DNA from: Trileptium ribeirensis
Taxonomy: Eukaryota > Nematoda > Enoplea > Enoplida > Thoracostomopsidae
Assembly (NCBI GenBank): GCA_030248225.1
Contig: JASANE010007194.1
Span: forward strand, 1-64,000
Direction of reading: 5' to 3'
DNA length: 64,000 nucleotides
The notes under the pieces are model-generated. The model searched no databases. It had not been told where the DNA came from and was given only the letters and a program-made list of their open reading frames with translations. This document shows, piece by piece, positions 1-10,691 of this stretch. The position numbers and the translations under genes were made by a program. The stretch's first letter is position 1, and every line of letters starts with the position of its first letter.

Positions 1-240
1 AAATATATATTCATTCAGCTCTAGTATCTTTATCGAAGTCTAATATTTCGTACTGAGTGATGGTCCTACGACTGACTGCTCTCGTGATCGAATTTTACAC
101 ATCAATAGTTCAAAAAGTCAATGATATTCATTCAGCTCTAATTTATTGAGGTCTAATATTTCGTATGTAGTGATGGTCCTACTACCTACACTGCTCTCGT
201 GATCGAATTTTATACATCAATAGTTCAAAAAAGTCAATGC
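1..240. repeat. 126-bp subterminal tandem repeats, arm 1
   Basis: Two copies of the unit seen four times at 13521-14010. Recognisable words are TTGACTTTTTTGAACTATTG on the other strand and the AGCTCTAATTTATTGAGG word. The array is cut by the window edge. Confidence 0.8.
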
Positions 241-445
241 TATAAATATAAACCAAATCATAATCTTTTCCAGTTTTCGGGGCGTATGGTTACCCATCAA
301 CGCACTCAGCGCGCAGCGATTAAACGTCGTCGTTGTTCATAGGTTTCTATAGGTATGGCAGGGTTTTTTCCCCTAGGTCGGTCCTGCAAAGTTATATTTA
401 CCCCCTTGATGCCGCGCATCCTACACTTGAAAATAAGGAAACTTT

Positions 446-672
446 CTGTGAAATTTAAAAAGAAACTTCTTTTGAATTTTTCGAACCATGCAGATATTCT
501 TTAAAAATTCAAAGAAACATTCCTAAAATGCCAAAATTATGTTTAAAAAATTACATATCTGAAATTTCAAAGATAATTCTTTGAAATTTTCAGAAATTTT
601 TCCTTTGAATTTTAAAAAGAATACTATGGTGCATAAAGTCAAAGAAATTTCTTTTAAATTTCACAGAATGTA
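446..672. repeat. Hairpin MITE-like segment, arm 1
   Basis: Two inverted sub-blocks rich in GAAATTTC and AAATTTC words. The inner edge carries a degraded form of the ATCTGGTGGTGCAAAATTC word and the outer edge TTCTGTGAAATTT. Arm 1 is the least regular copy. Confidence 0.6.
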
Positions 673-1101
673 TTTTGAGGGTATGTCTGGGCGCGTAGAA
701 GGCTTCCTGAAAATTGAGGCATATTTAGCGAGTTTAACAAAAATGTTCTTTAAAGAAAGTAATGAACTTCGTTTCGACGTTTGGAAAAATATGCAGTTTT
801 TTGGAGGTAGGAATGAAAGGTGGTTCGGTGGGTCGTGGGCCGCTTTGTTGCCTTTTTTGGTTGGTCGCTGTGGGACGTGGAGTACAGAGAGTGGGTCGTG
901 GGGTAACAATACAACGGGTCCACTCAGGCAATATAAATTTCCAGGTTGTGGTTCGTCTCGTACATTTTTTGTATTTGATGAAACTGCATTAAAGCATAAG
1001 CAATGATCTTAGTATTTGTTTTCATTTTAGGTACATAAATTGTACTAGAGGGAAAAATTTTCGTTTGTATTCGGTCAAAACCAAAAATAAAAACGTCTCC
1101 C

Positions 1102-1335
1102 AATAGCCAAAACGGGTTACTCAGCTACACCGTCAGCTATATGCCGAACGATGCCAAGGCTACCCTCAACTTATTCGGCTCTCAAGGGAGAGGCAGCGAT
1201 GCATCTAGTCTCAGGGAATCTTCTAGCTGAGTAGGTCGCAGGCGGGAATGCGGTTACGTATAGTGAAAATGTCTCACCCGACCAAATCACTGGACAGAAA
1301 TAAAAGTGGTTATAACAACAACAACAACAACAACA
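1102..1335 (+). mobile_element. Retrotransposed 3'-end-like segment, arm 1
   Basis: Copy of 8423-8656 with the CAA microsatellite at about 1316-1335. An insertion near 1170 (CTCAACTT for CTGGA) shifts the short frame. Confidence 0.45.
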
Positions 1336-3104
1336 GTTTATTATAAAATCAAGGCACAGTACTTATATGAATATATTGAAATATGGTACAACACTCTATG
1401 AAATAAAACTCGAATAGTTAAACGAATATGTTTGATTTGAATAAACAACAAGATCAGAAAGGGAACAGAAGCCACTCTTAAGTCTGACTAATTTTTGTCT
1501 CGCGTGTAACGGTCAAAATTAATCTTATCTCGAAGTTTCTTCAAATTTTTTACAACTGGACATGGTGAACAGTGAGATATTTTCTATCTACCGTTACCGG
1601 CAGCGAATTTCATATGTTAAATATGCGATTCGTAAAGCTGCGTTTTTTTATAATTGTGTGAAATTCAGGTTTACGGAGCTTTAGCATGTGACCCCTGGAC
1701 CCAACATTGTGCAATAGTTCCAAAGATAAAGCTACATGCGTTTTCCTCTCTATAATTTAGGCACTTATGAATGTCTGTATTGAAGGCTTTTGCAATTTCT
1801 AACTATCCAATTTCGACACACTCCCCGTAGTCAACAGCCTTTACTCCAATCATCAAAGCAATCAAGTAACTGGATTTTTGCTGATTTTTTTACTAGAAAA
1901 GCATGTATAATTTTGAAGATACTAAAACATTTTTCATTAGAAATTCTGATAAACTATAATTGTTAAGTATGCTATTCATTTACTTTTCAACATTTACAAT
2001 ATCAAGGAAATTGGTGTGTAGTTTAGGGAATTCTGCCTGTATGTACTGATACGGTATCAGCACATAACCAGGAACATGGCGATCTTTTCGAAAATGCATG
2101 CAAGTGGAAATAGAATCAATTGCCTTAATTAATGAAGAAAAATGTGATAAATTTATCAGGCGAGTGACTATGTTTTCATTTCATTTGATCGAGAAATTTT
2201 TTGGAACAATTTGAGGTATGAATGTAACCTAAAACAAAGAATGACTCGTAGGTGCACAGTTAGTTAATGCAAGACAAATAAACATTAGAAAAATAGATCT
2301 TGCTAGCGAAATAGAGCCGCTAGAAAAATTGGATCGTTCAAAGTTATGTGTTGATAAAGATCCATCGGCACGAAGCAAAGTGCTAATATCGGACTATCGC
2401 TAAGCCAAGAATTTAACATACATATTTACTAAATAGCGTTACAGTTTCCGCTGCGAAGTATTTTGTTTTCACGATTTTTTTTTTTGAAGGACGTTGTTGC
2501 CTTGGCACATTTAGAGCTGCTTTTTTTTTGCAAGTGTGGAAGCTTTTGGTTATCTTACATTACCAGGTACAGACTAGCCTTATGATCCAACAGACGCATG
2601 ATGTAAGGTGAATATTTTCCTGCTATTGGTACAAATAATTCTCGTGCTTCTGAAATTATCTCTGTGAAAATATTCCATTTTTCATCAATAGAAATAACGC
2701 CGCTATTTAAAAGGTCTTTCCATTAAACTAACTGCAGATACTGCTTAATAACCGCGAAGTTACTTTTTTAAGTTGTAATTGTAGATAGACTTTTATTAAA
2801 TTGCTTTTTGAGTGCCAACGATTGTGAAATTAATAGACAACGATTGTGAAATTAATAGACACATGGTCAGCTAAAATATCTCGGGAACATTTAAAGGTGT
2901 TTTAGTTAAGAGAAGGTCCAAAATGTTGGTGCCATGTGTAAGAAATGTTACACTTTTGCTCAAGACCTAATTCATGAACACTGCTAACAAAACAATTATA
3001 GGAAGCATTGTTAGTCCAACAAATGTGATTCTAGTTAATGGCATGTAGATTATTGTCTTCTAATATTTTTAGAGCCCAACTACCGTTACAATTATCCTTC
3101 ACAT

Positions 3105-3381
3105 AGTTCCACGGTATCATTTGTATGATCGAGTGAATCCATTGGTGTGCGGTATATACATACTATCCTATTCTTCAACAAATTTTGAAACTCAAGGACT
3201 ACTAATTCGACATCTCTACACTGTTGATCAGTTATTGTTACGTATGAGAATAATACTTGCTTCTTTATAAATAGTGCAACTCCACCGACCGCGAAAACCA
3301 TTACATCTTTCCTTTGGCACAATCTGATAGTCCTCTCAAGCAGTGCATTCTGTGTACTATCGCGCAACCATGTTTCTGACA
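3105..3381 (-). pseudogene. Non-LTR retrotransposon endonuclease fragment, loop 1
   Basis: The 277-base non-palindromic loop of the left half encodes, on minus, part of an endonuclease/exonuclease/phosphatase (EEP, APE-like) domain of the kind found in LINE ORF2 proteins. Visible landmarks are TLSETWLRDS (family motif SETWL), GGVALFIKK (family motif GGGV.I.), DVELVVLEF and IVCIYRTP (family motif CVYRPP). The catalytic N-terminal end and the C-terminal half of the domain are missing, and no reverse transcriptase follows, so it cannot be functional alone. The open frame 3092-3448 continues into both arms, but those flanking residues are not part of the family. Compared with loop 2 it has a few substitutions (CQRKDV versus CKRTDI). 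Confidence 0.75.
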
Positions 3382-5149
3382 ATGTGAAGGATAATTGTAA
3401 CGGTAGTTGGGCTCTAAAAATATTAGAAGACAATAATCTACATGCCATTAACTAGAATCACATTTGTTGGACTAACAATGCTTCCTATAATTGTTTTGTT
3501 AGCAGCGTTCACTAATGAGGTCTTGAGCAAAAGTGTAACATTTCTTACACATGGCACCAATATTTTGGGCCTTCTGTTAACCACAACAGCTTTGAATGTT
3601 CCCGAGATATTTTAGCTGACCATGTGTCTATTAATTTCACAATCGTTGTCTATTAATTTCACAATCGTTGGCACTCAAAAAGCAATTTAATAAAAGTCTA
3701 TCTACAATTACAATTTAAAAAAGTAACTTCGCGGTTATTAAGCAGTATCTGCAGTTAGTTTAATGGAAAGACCTTTTAAATAGCGGCGTTATTTCTATTG
3801 ATGAAAAATGGAATATTTTCACAGAGATAATTTCAGAAGCACGAGAATTATTTGTACCAATAGCAGGAAAATATTCACCTTACATCATGCGTCTGTTGGA
3901 TCATAAGGCTAGTCTGTACCTGGTAATGTACAATAATTAAAAGCTTCCACACTTGCAAAAAAAAGCAGCTCTAAATGTGCCAAGGCAACAACGTCCTTCA
4001 AAAAAAAAAATCGTCAAAACAAAATACTTCGCAGCGGAAACTGTAACGCTATTTAGTAAATATGTATGTTAAATTCTTGGCTTAGCGATAGTCCGATATT
4101 AGCACTTTGCTTCGTGCCGATGGATCTTTATCAACACATAACTTTGAACGATCCAATTTTTCTAGCGGCTCTCATTTCGCTAGCAAGATCTATTTTTCTA
4201 AATGTTTATTTGTCTTGCATTAACTAACTGTGCACCTACTAGTTATTCTTCTTGTTTTAGGTTACATTCATACCTCAAATTGTTCCAAAAAATTTCTCGA
4301 TCAAATGAAATGAAAACATAGTCACTCGCCTGATAAATTTATCACATTTTTCTTCATTAATTAAGGCAATTGATTCTATTTCCACTTGCATGCATTTTCG
4401 AAAAGATCGCCATGTTCCTGGTTATGTGCTGATACCGTATCAGTGCATACAGCAGATTCCCTAAACTACACACCAATTTCCTTGATATCTAAATGTTGAA
4501 AAGTAATGAATAGCATAATTAACAATTATAGTTTATCAGAATTTCTAATGAAAAAATGTTTAATAATCTCTTCAAAATTATACATGCTTTTCTAGTAAAA
4601 AAATCAGCAAAAATCCAGTTACTTGATTGCTTTGATGATTGGAGTAAAGGCTGTCAAATGATGGGTAGTGTGTCGAAATTGGATAGTTAGAAATTGCAAA
4701 AGCCTTCAATACAGGACGTCGTAAGTGCCTAAATTCTGAGGAAAAAACGCATGTAGCTTTATCTTCGAACTATTGCACAATGTTGGGTCCAGGGGTCACA
4801 TGCATAAAGCTCCTTAAACCTGAATTTCACACAATTATAAAAAAACGCAGCTTTACGAATCGCATATTTAACATATGAAATTCGCTGCCGGTAACGGTAC
4901 ATAGAAAATATCTCACTGTTCACCATGTCCAGTTGTAAAGATTTGAAGAAACTTCGAGATAAGATTAATTTTGACCGTTACACGCGAGACAAAAATTAGT
5001 CAGATGTAATAGTGGCTTCCGCTCTCTTTCTACTCTTGTTGTTTATTCAAATCAAACATATTTATTAACTAATCGAGCTTTATTTTACAGAGTGCCCTAC
5101 CATATTTCAATATATTCATATAAGTACTGTGCCTTGATTTTATAATAAA

Positions 5150-5385
5150 CTGTTGTTGTTGTTGTTGTCCTATAACCACTTTTATTTCTGTCCAGTGATT
5201 TGGTCGGGTGAAGCATTTTCACTATACATAACCGCATTCCCGCCTGCGACCTACTCAGCTAATTGATTCCCTGAGACTAGATGCATCGCTGCCTCTCCCT
5301 TGAGAGCCGAATAATCCAGGGTAGCCTTGGCATCGTTCGGCATATAGCTGACGGTGTAGCTGAGTAACCCGTTTTGGCTATTGGG
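5150..5385 (-). mobile_element. Retrotransposed 3'-end-like segment, arm 2
   Basis: Inverted copy with the tail seen as TTG repeats at about 5150-5168. The short open frame is present on minus. Confidence 0.45.
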
Positions 5386-5814
5386 AGACGTTTTTATTTT
5401 GGTTTTGACCGAATACAAACGAAAATTTTTCCCTCTAGTACAATTTATGTACCTAAAATGAAAACAAATACTAAGATCATTGCTTATGCTTTAATGCAGT
5501 TTCATCAAATACAAAAAATGTACGAGACGAACCACAACCTGGAAATTTATATTGCCTGAGTGGACCCGTTGTATTGTTACCCACGACCCACTCTCTGTAC
5601 TCCACGTCCCACAGCGACCAACCAAAAAAGGCAACAAAGCGGCCCACGACCCACCGAACCACCTTTCATTCCTACCTCCAAAAAACTGCGTATTTTTTCC
5701 AAACGTCGAAACTTTTAGAAATTCATTACTTTCTTTAAAGAACATTTTTGTTAAACTCGCTAAATATGCCTCAATTTTCAGGAAGCCTTCTACGCGCCCC
5801 AGACATACCCTCAA

Positions 5815-6040
5815 AATACATTCTGTGAAATTTAAAAAGAAATTTCTTTGAATTTTGCACCAACCAGATACTTTTTTAAAATTCAAAAATAAATTTCTCG
5901 AAATTTCAAACACAACATCTTTTAAATTTCAGATATGTAATTTTTTAAATATTTTTTTGAATTTTAAAAGAATATCTGGTGTTGCAACATTCAAAGAAGT
6001 TATTATTTAAATTTCACAGAAACCTATTTTCAGTGTAGGA
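5815..6040. repeat. Hairpin MITE-like segment, arm 2
   Basis: Inverted copy of the segment at 446-672. The outer words TTCTGTGAAATTTAAAAAG and AAATTTCACAGAA face each other across a self-complementary AT-rich centre. Confidence 0.65.
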
Positions 6041-6232
6041 TGCGCGGGGCATCAGAGGGGGTAAATATAACTTTGCAGGACCGACCTTCCAGGGAGAGAA
6101 AACCCTGCCATACCTATAGAAACCTATGAACAACGACGACGTTTAATCGCTGCGCGCTGAGTGCGTTGATGGGTAACCATCGCCCGAAACTGAGGAAAAG
6201 AAATTTTATGATTTGGTTTATATTTATAGCAT

Positions 6233-6735
6233 TGACTTTTTTGAACTATTGATGTATAAAATTCGATCACGAGAGCAGTGTAGGTAGTAGGACCATCACT
6301 CAGTACGAAATATTAGACCTCAATAAATTAGAGCTGAATGAATATATATTTATTGCATTGACTTTTTTGAACTATTGATGTGTAAAATTCAATCACGAGA
6401 GCAGTGTAGGGGGTAGGACCATCACTCAGTTACGAAATATTAGACCTCAATAAATTAGAGCTGAATGAATATATATTTATTGCATTGACTTTTCTCAACT
6501 ATTGATGTGTAAAATTTTATCATGATAGCAGTGTAGGTAGAAGGACGATTTACTCAGTACGAAATATTAGACCCTCAATAAATTAGAGCCTAAATGAATA
6601 TATATTTATTGCATTGACTTTTTTGTAACTATTGATGTATAAAATTTGATCCCCAGAGTACTGTACGTAATAGTACCATCACTCAGTACAAAAATATTAA
6701 AACGTACCTCAATAAATTAGACCCGAAAAAAAAAT
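6233..6735. repeat. 126-bp subterminal tandem repeats, arm 2
   Basis: Unit starts (TTGAC word) lie at 6233, 6359, 6486 and 6617. The spacings of 126, 127 and 131 show that units nearer the apex have gained extra bases. Confidence 0.85.
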
Positions 6736-6754
6736 ACGATACATATAAACATTA

Positions 6755-7060
6755 TAAAGAAATATTTTACACCAGATTATAATATCGCGTAATGTTCTCT
6801 TTGTAATGCTTATCTTTAATGATACCTTACATATAATTTTCCGTAACTTATAACCAGATATAAGCAGACAATCTCTGCTTACTTTACTCATTTTTTAATG
6901 TAGTAAAACATCAAAAAACTAGAAAGGAACATAGATAGTTTGCTGATATCTGGTTATAAGTTACGCGCATATATATGTAAGGTATCATTAAAGATAAGCA
7001 TTACAAAAATAACATTACGCCAGATTATAATCTGGTGTAAAATGTTTCTTTATAATGTTT
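6755..7060. repeat. Central apex of the nested palindrome
   Basis: The symmetry point lies near 6898 inside TTTTTTAATGTAG / AAAACATCAAAAAA, which is itself an imperfect inverted repeat with no spacer. On each side lie the TATAACCAGATATAAGCAG word and one copy of the CCAGATTATAATCTGG dyad (about 6770-6800, degraded, and 7016-7046, intact). The same sequence ends the element at 14100-14190, so the two halves meet at their termini. Confidence 0.75.
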
Positions 7061-7079
7061 ATATGTAAGGTATTCTAGA

Positions 7080-7585
7080 TTCAGCTCTAATTTATTGAGG
7101 TCCATAATAATATTTTTGTACTGAGTGATGGTCCTATTACCTACACTGCTCTGGGTATCGAATTTTATACATCAATAGTTACAAAAAAGTCAATGCAATA
7201 AATATATATTCATTCAGGCTCTAATTTATTGAAGGTCTAATATTTCGTACTGAGTGAATGGTCCTACTACCTACACTGCTCTCGTGATCGAATTTTACAC
7301 ATCAATAGTTCAAAAAAGTCAATGCAATAAATATATATTCATTCAGCTCTAATTTATTGAGGTCTAATATTTCGTACTGAGTGATGGTCCTACTACCTAC
7401 ACTGCTCTCGTGATCGAATTTTACACATCAATAGTTCAAAAAAGTCAATGCAATAAATATATATTCATTCAGCTCTAATTTATTGAGGTCTAATATTTCG
7501 TACTGAGTGATGGTCCTACTACCTACACTGCTCTCGTGATCGAATTTTATACATCAATAGTTCAAAAAAGTCAATGCTATAAATA
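7080..7585. repeat. 126-bp subterminal tandem repeats, arm 3
   Basis: Inverted counterpart of the array in arm 2, with about four units. The units nearest the apex again have scattered single-base insertions. Confidence 0.85.
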
Positions 7586-7781
7586 TAAACCAAATCATAA
7601 AATTTCTTTTCCAAAGTTTCGGGCGACGGTTACCCATCAACGCACTCAGCGCGCAGCGATTAAACGTCGTCGTTGTTCATAGGTTTCTATAGGTATGGCA
7701 GGGTTTTCTCTCCCGTCAAGGTCGGTCCTGCAAAGTTATATTTACCCCCTCTAATGCGCCGCGCATCCTACACTGAAAATA

Positions 7782-7990
7782 GGTTTCTGTGAAATTTAAA
7801 AAAAAATCTTGTGATTTTGCACCACCAGATTTTCTTTTAAAATTCAAATATTTCTTTAAAAAATTACATATCTGAAATTTCAAAGATAATTCCTTTGAAA
7901 TTTCAAGAAATTTTTCTTTGAATTTTAAAAAAGTATCTGGGTGGTGCAAAATTCAAAGAAATTTCTTTTGAAATTTCACAGAATGTATTT
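7782..7990. repeat. Hairpin MITE-like segment, arm 3
   Basis: Same segment in forward orientation: TTTCTGTGAAATTT at the left, CCACCAGAT inside, TATCTGGGTGGTGCAAAATT and AAATTTCACAGAA at the right. The two halves are reverse complements, so the single strand would fold on itself. Confidence 0.7.
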
Positions 7991-8422
7991 TGAGGGTATG
8001 TCTGGGGCGCGTAGAAGGCTTCCTGAAAATTGAGGCATATTTAGCGAGTTTAACAAAAATGTTCTTTAAAGAAAGTAATGAATTTCTAAAGTTTTGATGT
8101 TTTTGGAAAAAATACGCAGTTTTTTGGAGGTAGGAATGAAAGGTGGTTCGGTGGGTCGTGGGCCGCTTTGTTGCCTTTTTTGGTTGGTCGCTGTGGGACG
8201 TGGAGTACAGAGAGTGGGTCGTGGGTAACAAGATAACGGGTCCACTCAGGCAATATAAATTTCCAGGTTGTGGTTCGTCTCGTACATTTTTTGTATTTGA
8301 TGAAACTGCATTAAAGCATAAGCAATGATCTTAGTATTTGTTTTCATTTTAGGTACATAAAATTGTACTAGAGGGAAAAATTTTCGTTTGTATTCGGTCA
8401 AAACCAAAATAAAAACGTCTCC

Positions 8423-8656
8423 CAATAGCCAAAACGGGTTACTCAGCTACACCGTCAGCTATATGCCGAACGATGCCAAGGCTACCCTGGATTATTCGGC
8501 TCTCAAGGGAGAGGCAGCGATGCATCTAGTCTCAAGGAATCAATTAGCTGAGTAGGTCGCAGGCGGGAATGCGGTTATGTATAGTGAAAATGCTTCACCC
8601 GACCAAATCACTGGACAGAAATAAAAGTGGTTAGACAACAACAACAACAACAACAA
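8423..8656 (+). mobile_element. Retrotransposed 3'-end-like segment with AATAAA and CAA tail, arm 3
   Basis: This segment has the layout of a retroposed transcript end: a short open frame, a stop, AATAAA, and a (CAA)n tail at about 8635-8656. The frame reads through LSYTVSYMPNDAKATLDYSA and LKGEAAMHLVS to a TAG at about 8550, roughly 40 codons. The family is not recognised. The same segment is in the other three arms, where indels break the frame in arm 1. It may be the 3' end of the LINE that gave the loop endonuclease, or an unrelated SINE or gene fragment. Confidence 0.45.
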
Positions 8657-8770
8657 ATTATTATAAAGTCAAAGCATAGTGCTTATATGAATACATTGAA
8701 GTATGGTAGGGCACTCTGTAAAAAATAAGCTTGATTAGTTAATAAATATGTTTGATTTGAATAAACAACA

Positions 8771-8826
8771 AGGGGGGGGAATTAAATTAAAATAAAATAA
8801 AATTATTTTTTTTTTTTTTTTTTTCG
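8771..8826. repeat. Low-complexity patch replacing arm sequence
   Basis: A run of G, then AATTAAATTAAAATAAAATA-type sequence, then about 20 T, where the other three arms have ordinary mixed sequence (compare 1451-1510). It could be a microsatellite insertion or a consensus error. Confidence 0.7.
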
Positions 8827-10414
8827 TAACGGTTAAAAATCAATCTTATCTCGAAGTTTCTTCAAATCTTTACAACTGGACAGGGTGAACAGTGAGATAT
8901 TTTCTATGTACCGTTACCGGCAGCGAATTTCATATGTTAAATATGCGATCCGAAAAGCTGCAGTTTTTTATAATCGTGTGAAATTCAGGTTTACGGAGCT
9001 TTAAGCATGTGACCCCTGGACCCAACATTGTGCAATAGTTCGAAGATAAAGCTACATGCGAATTTTCCTCAGAATTTAGGCACTTATGACGTCCGGAATC
9101 TAAGGCTTTTGCAATTTCTAACTATCCAATTTCGACACACTCCCCGTGAGTCAACAGCCTTTACTCCAATCATCAAAGCAATCAAGTAACTGGATTTTTG
9201 CTGATTTTTTTACTAGAAAAGCATGTATAATTTTGAAGATACTAAAAACATTTTTCATTAGAAATTCTGATAAACTATAATCGTTAATTATGCTATTCAT
9301 TACTTTTCAACATTTAGATATCAAGGAAATTGGTGTGTAGTTTAGGGAATCTGCTGTATGCACTGATACGGTATCAGCACATAACCAGGAATATGGCGAT
9401 CTTTTCGAAAATGCATGCAAGTGAAAAAAGAATCAATTGCCTTAATTAGTTAAATAAAATGTGATAAATTTATCAGGCGAGTGATGATGTATTCATTTCA
9501 TTTGATCGAGAAATTTTTTGGAACAATTTGAGGTATGAATGTAACCTAAAACAAAGAATGACTCTGTAGGTGCACAGTTAGTTAATGCAAGACAAATAAA
9601 CATTAGAAAAAATAGATCTTGCTAGTGGAAATAGAGCCGCTAGAAAAATTGGATCGTTCAAAAAGTTATGTGTTGATAAAGATCCATCGGCACGAAGCAA
9701 AGTGCTAATATCGGACTATCGCTAAGCCAAGAATTTAACATACATATTTACTAAATAGCGTTACAGTTTCCGCTGCGAAGTATTTTGTTTTGACGATTTT
9801 TTTTTCAAGGACGTTGTTGCCTTGGCACATTTAGAAGCTGGTTTTGCAAGTGTGGAAGCTTTTGGTTATCTTACATTACCAGGTACAGACTAGCCTTACT
9901 ATCAGACGCATGATGTAAGGTGAATATTTTCCTGCTATTGGTACAAATAATTCTCGTGCTTCTCAAATAATCTGCGTGAAAATATTCCATTTTTCATCAA
10001 TAGAAATAACGCCGCTATTTAAAAGGTCTTTCCATTAAACTAACTGCAGATACTGCTAATAACCGCGAAGTTACTTTTTTAAATTGTAATTGTAGATAGA
10101 CTTTTATTAAATTGCTTTTTGAGTGCCAACGATTGTGAAATTAATAGACAACGATTGTGAAATTAATAGACACATGGTCAGCTAAATATTGGGAAAACAT
10201 TCAAAGGTGTTTTAGTTAAGAGAAGGTTCAAAATGTTGGTGCCATGTGTAAGAAATGTTACACTATTGCACAAGACCTAATTCATGAACACTGCTAACAA
10301 AACAATTATAGGAAGCATTGTTAGTCCAACAAATGTGATTCTAGTTAATGGCATGTAGATTATTGTCTTCTAATATTTTTAGAGCCCAACTACCGTTACA
10401 ATTATCCTTCACAT

Positions 10415-10691
10415 TGTCAGAAACATGGTTGCGCGATAGTACACAGAATGCACTGCTTGAGAGGACTATCAGATTGTGCAAAAGGACAGATATAATGGTT
10501 TTCGCGGTCGGTGGAGTTGCACTATTTATAAAGAAGCAAGTATTATTCTCATACGTAACAATAACTGATCAACAGTGTAGAGATGTCGAATTAGTAGTCC
10601 TTGAGTTTCAAAATTTGTTGAAGAATAGGATAGTATGTATATACCGCACACCAATGGATTCACTCGATCATACAAATGATACCGTGGAACT
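10415..10691 (+). pseudogene. Non-LTR retrotransposon endonuclease fragment, loop 2
   Basis: Mirror copy of the fragment at 3105-3381, here on plus, within the open frame 10348-10704. It shows the same EEP-domain landmarks (SETWL, GGVALFI, VELVVLEF, CIYRTP) in the order expected for LINE-type endonucleases. The frame is uninterrupted over about 95 residues in both copies even though the domain is truncated at both ends. This suggests either recent duplication or limited time for decay. Family identification rests on motif order; no similarity search was possible. Confidence 0.75.

Larger units (their letters stand above)
1..3104 (+). repeat. Palindrome arm copy 1 (left-truncated by window)
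   Basis: First of four arm copies. Order inward: 126-bp tandem repeats (1-240), a segment with GCGC-rich words (about 285-420), a hairpin MITE-like segment (about 446-672), an AATAAA/CAA-tail segment (about 1102-1335), then about 1.7 kb of unrecognised AT-rich sequence up to the loop. It has many single-base insertions and deletions relative to copy 4, so open frames here (such as 581-1006) are not reliable. Confidence 0.8.
3382..6897 (-). repeat. Palindrome arm copy 2 (inverted)
   Basis: Reverse-complement copy of arm 1. It contains the TTG microsatellite (about 5150-5168), the hairpin segment (about 5815-6040), four or more 126-bp repeats (6233-6735) and the terminal dyad region leading into the central apex. 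The last ~300 bases before the apex carry an unusual density of small indels relative to the equivalent end at 13900-14190. Confidence 0.8.
6898..10414 (+). repeat. Palindrome arm copy 3
   Basis: Forward copy starting at the central apex: terminal dyad (about 7016-7046), 126-bp repeats (about 7080-7585), hairpin segment (about 7782-7990), AATAAA/CAA-tail segment (about 8423-8656), then the inner part to the loop. Between 8771 and 8826 the sequence shared by the other arms is replaced by a low-complexity patch. Confidence 0.8.

Noticed and set aside
581..1006. Long open frames in the palindrome arms (also near 5491-5913, 7953-8231, 12790-13182)
   Set aside because: They run through the hairpin MITE-like segment and exist on both strands. 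Indels between the four copies break them and no family motif is present.
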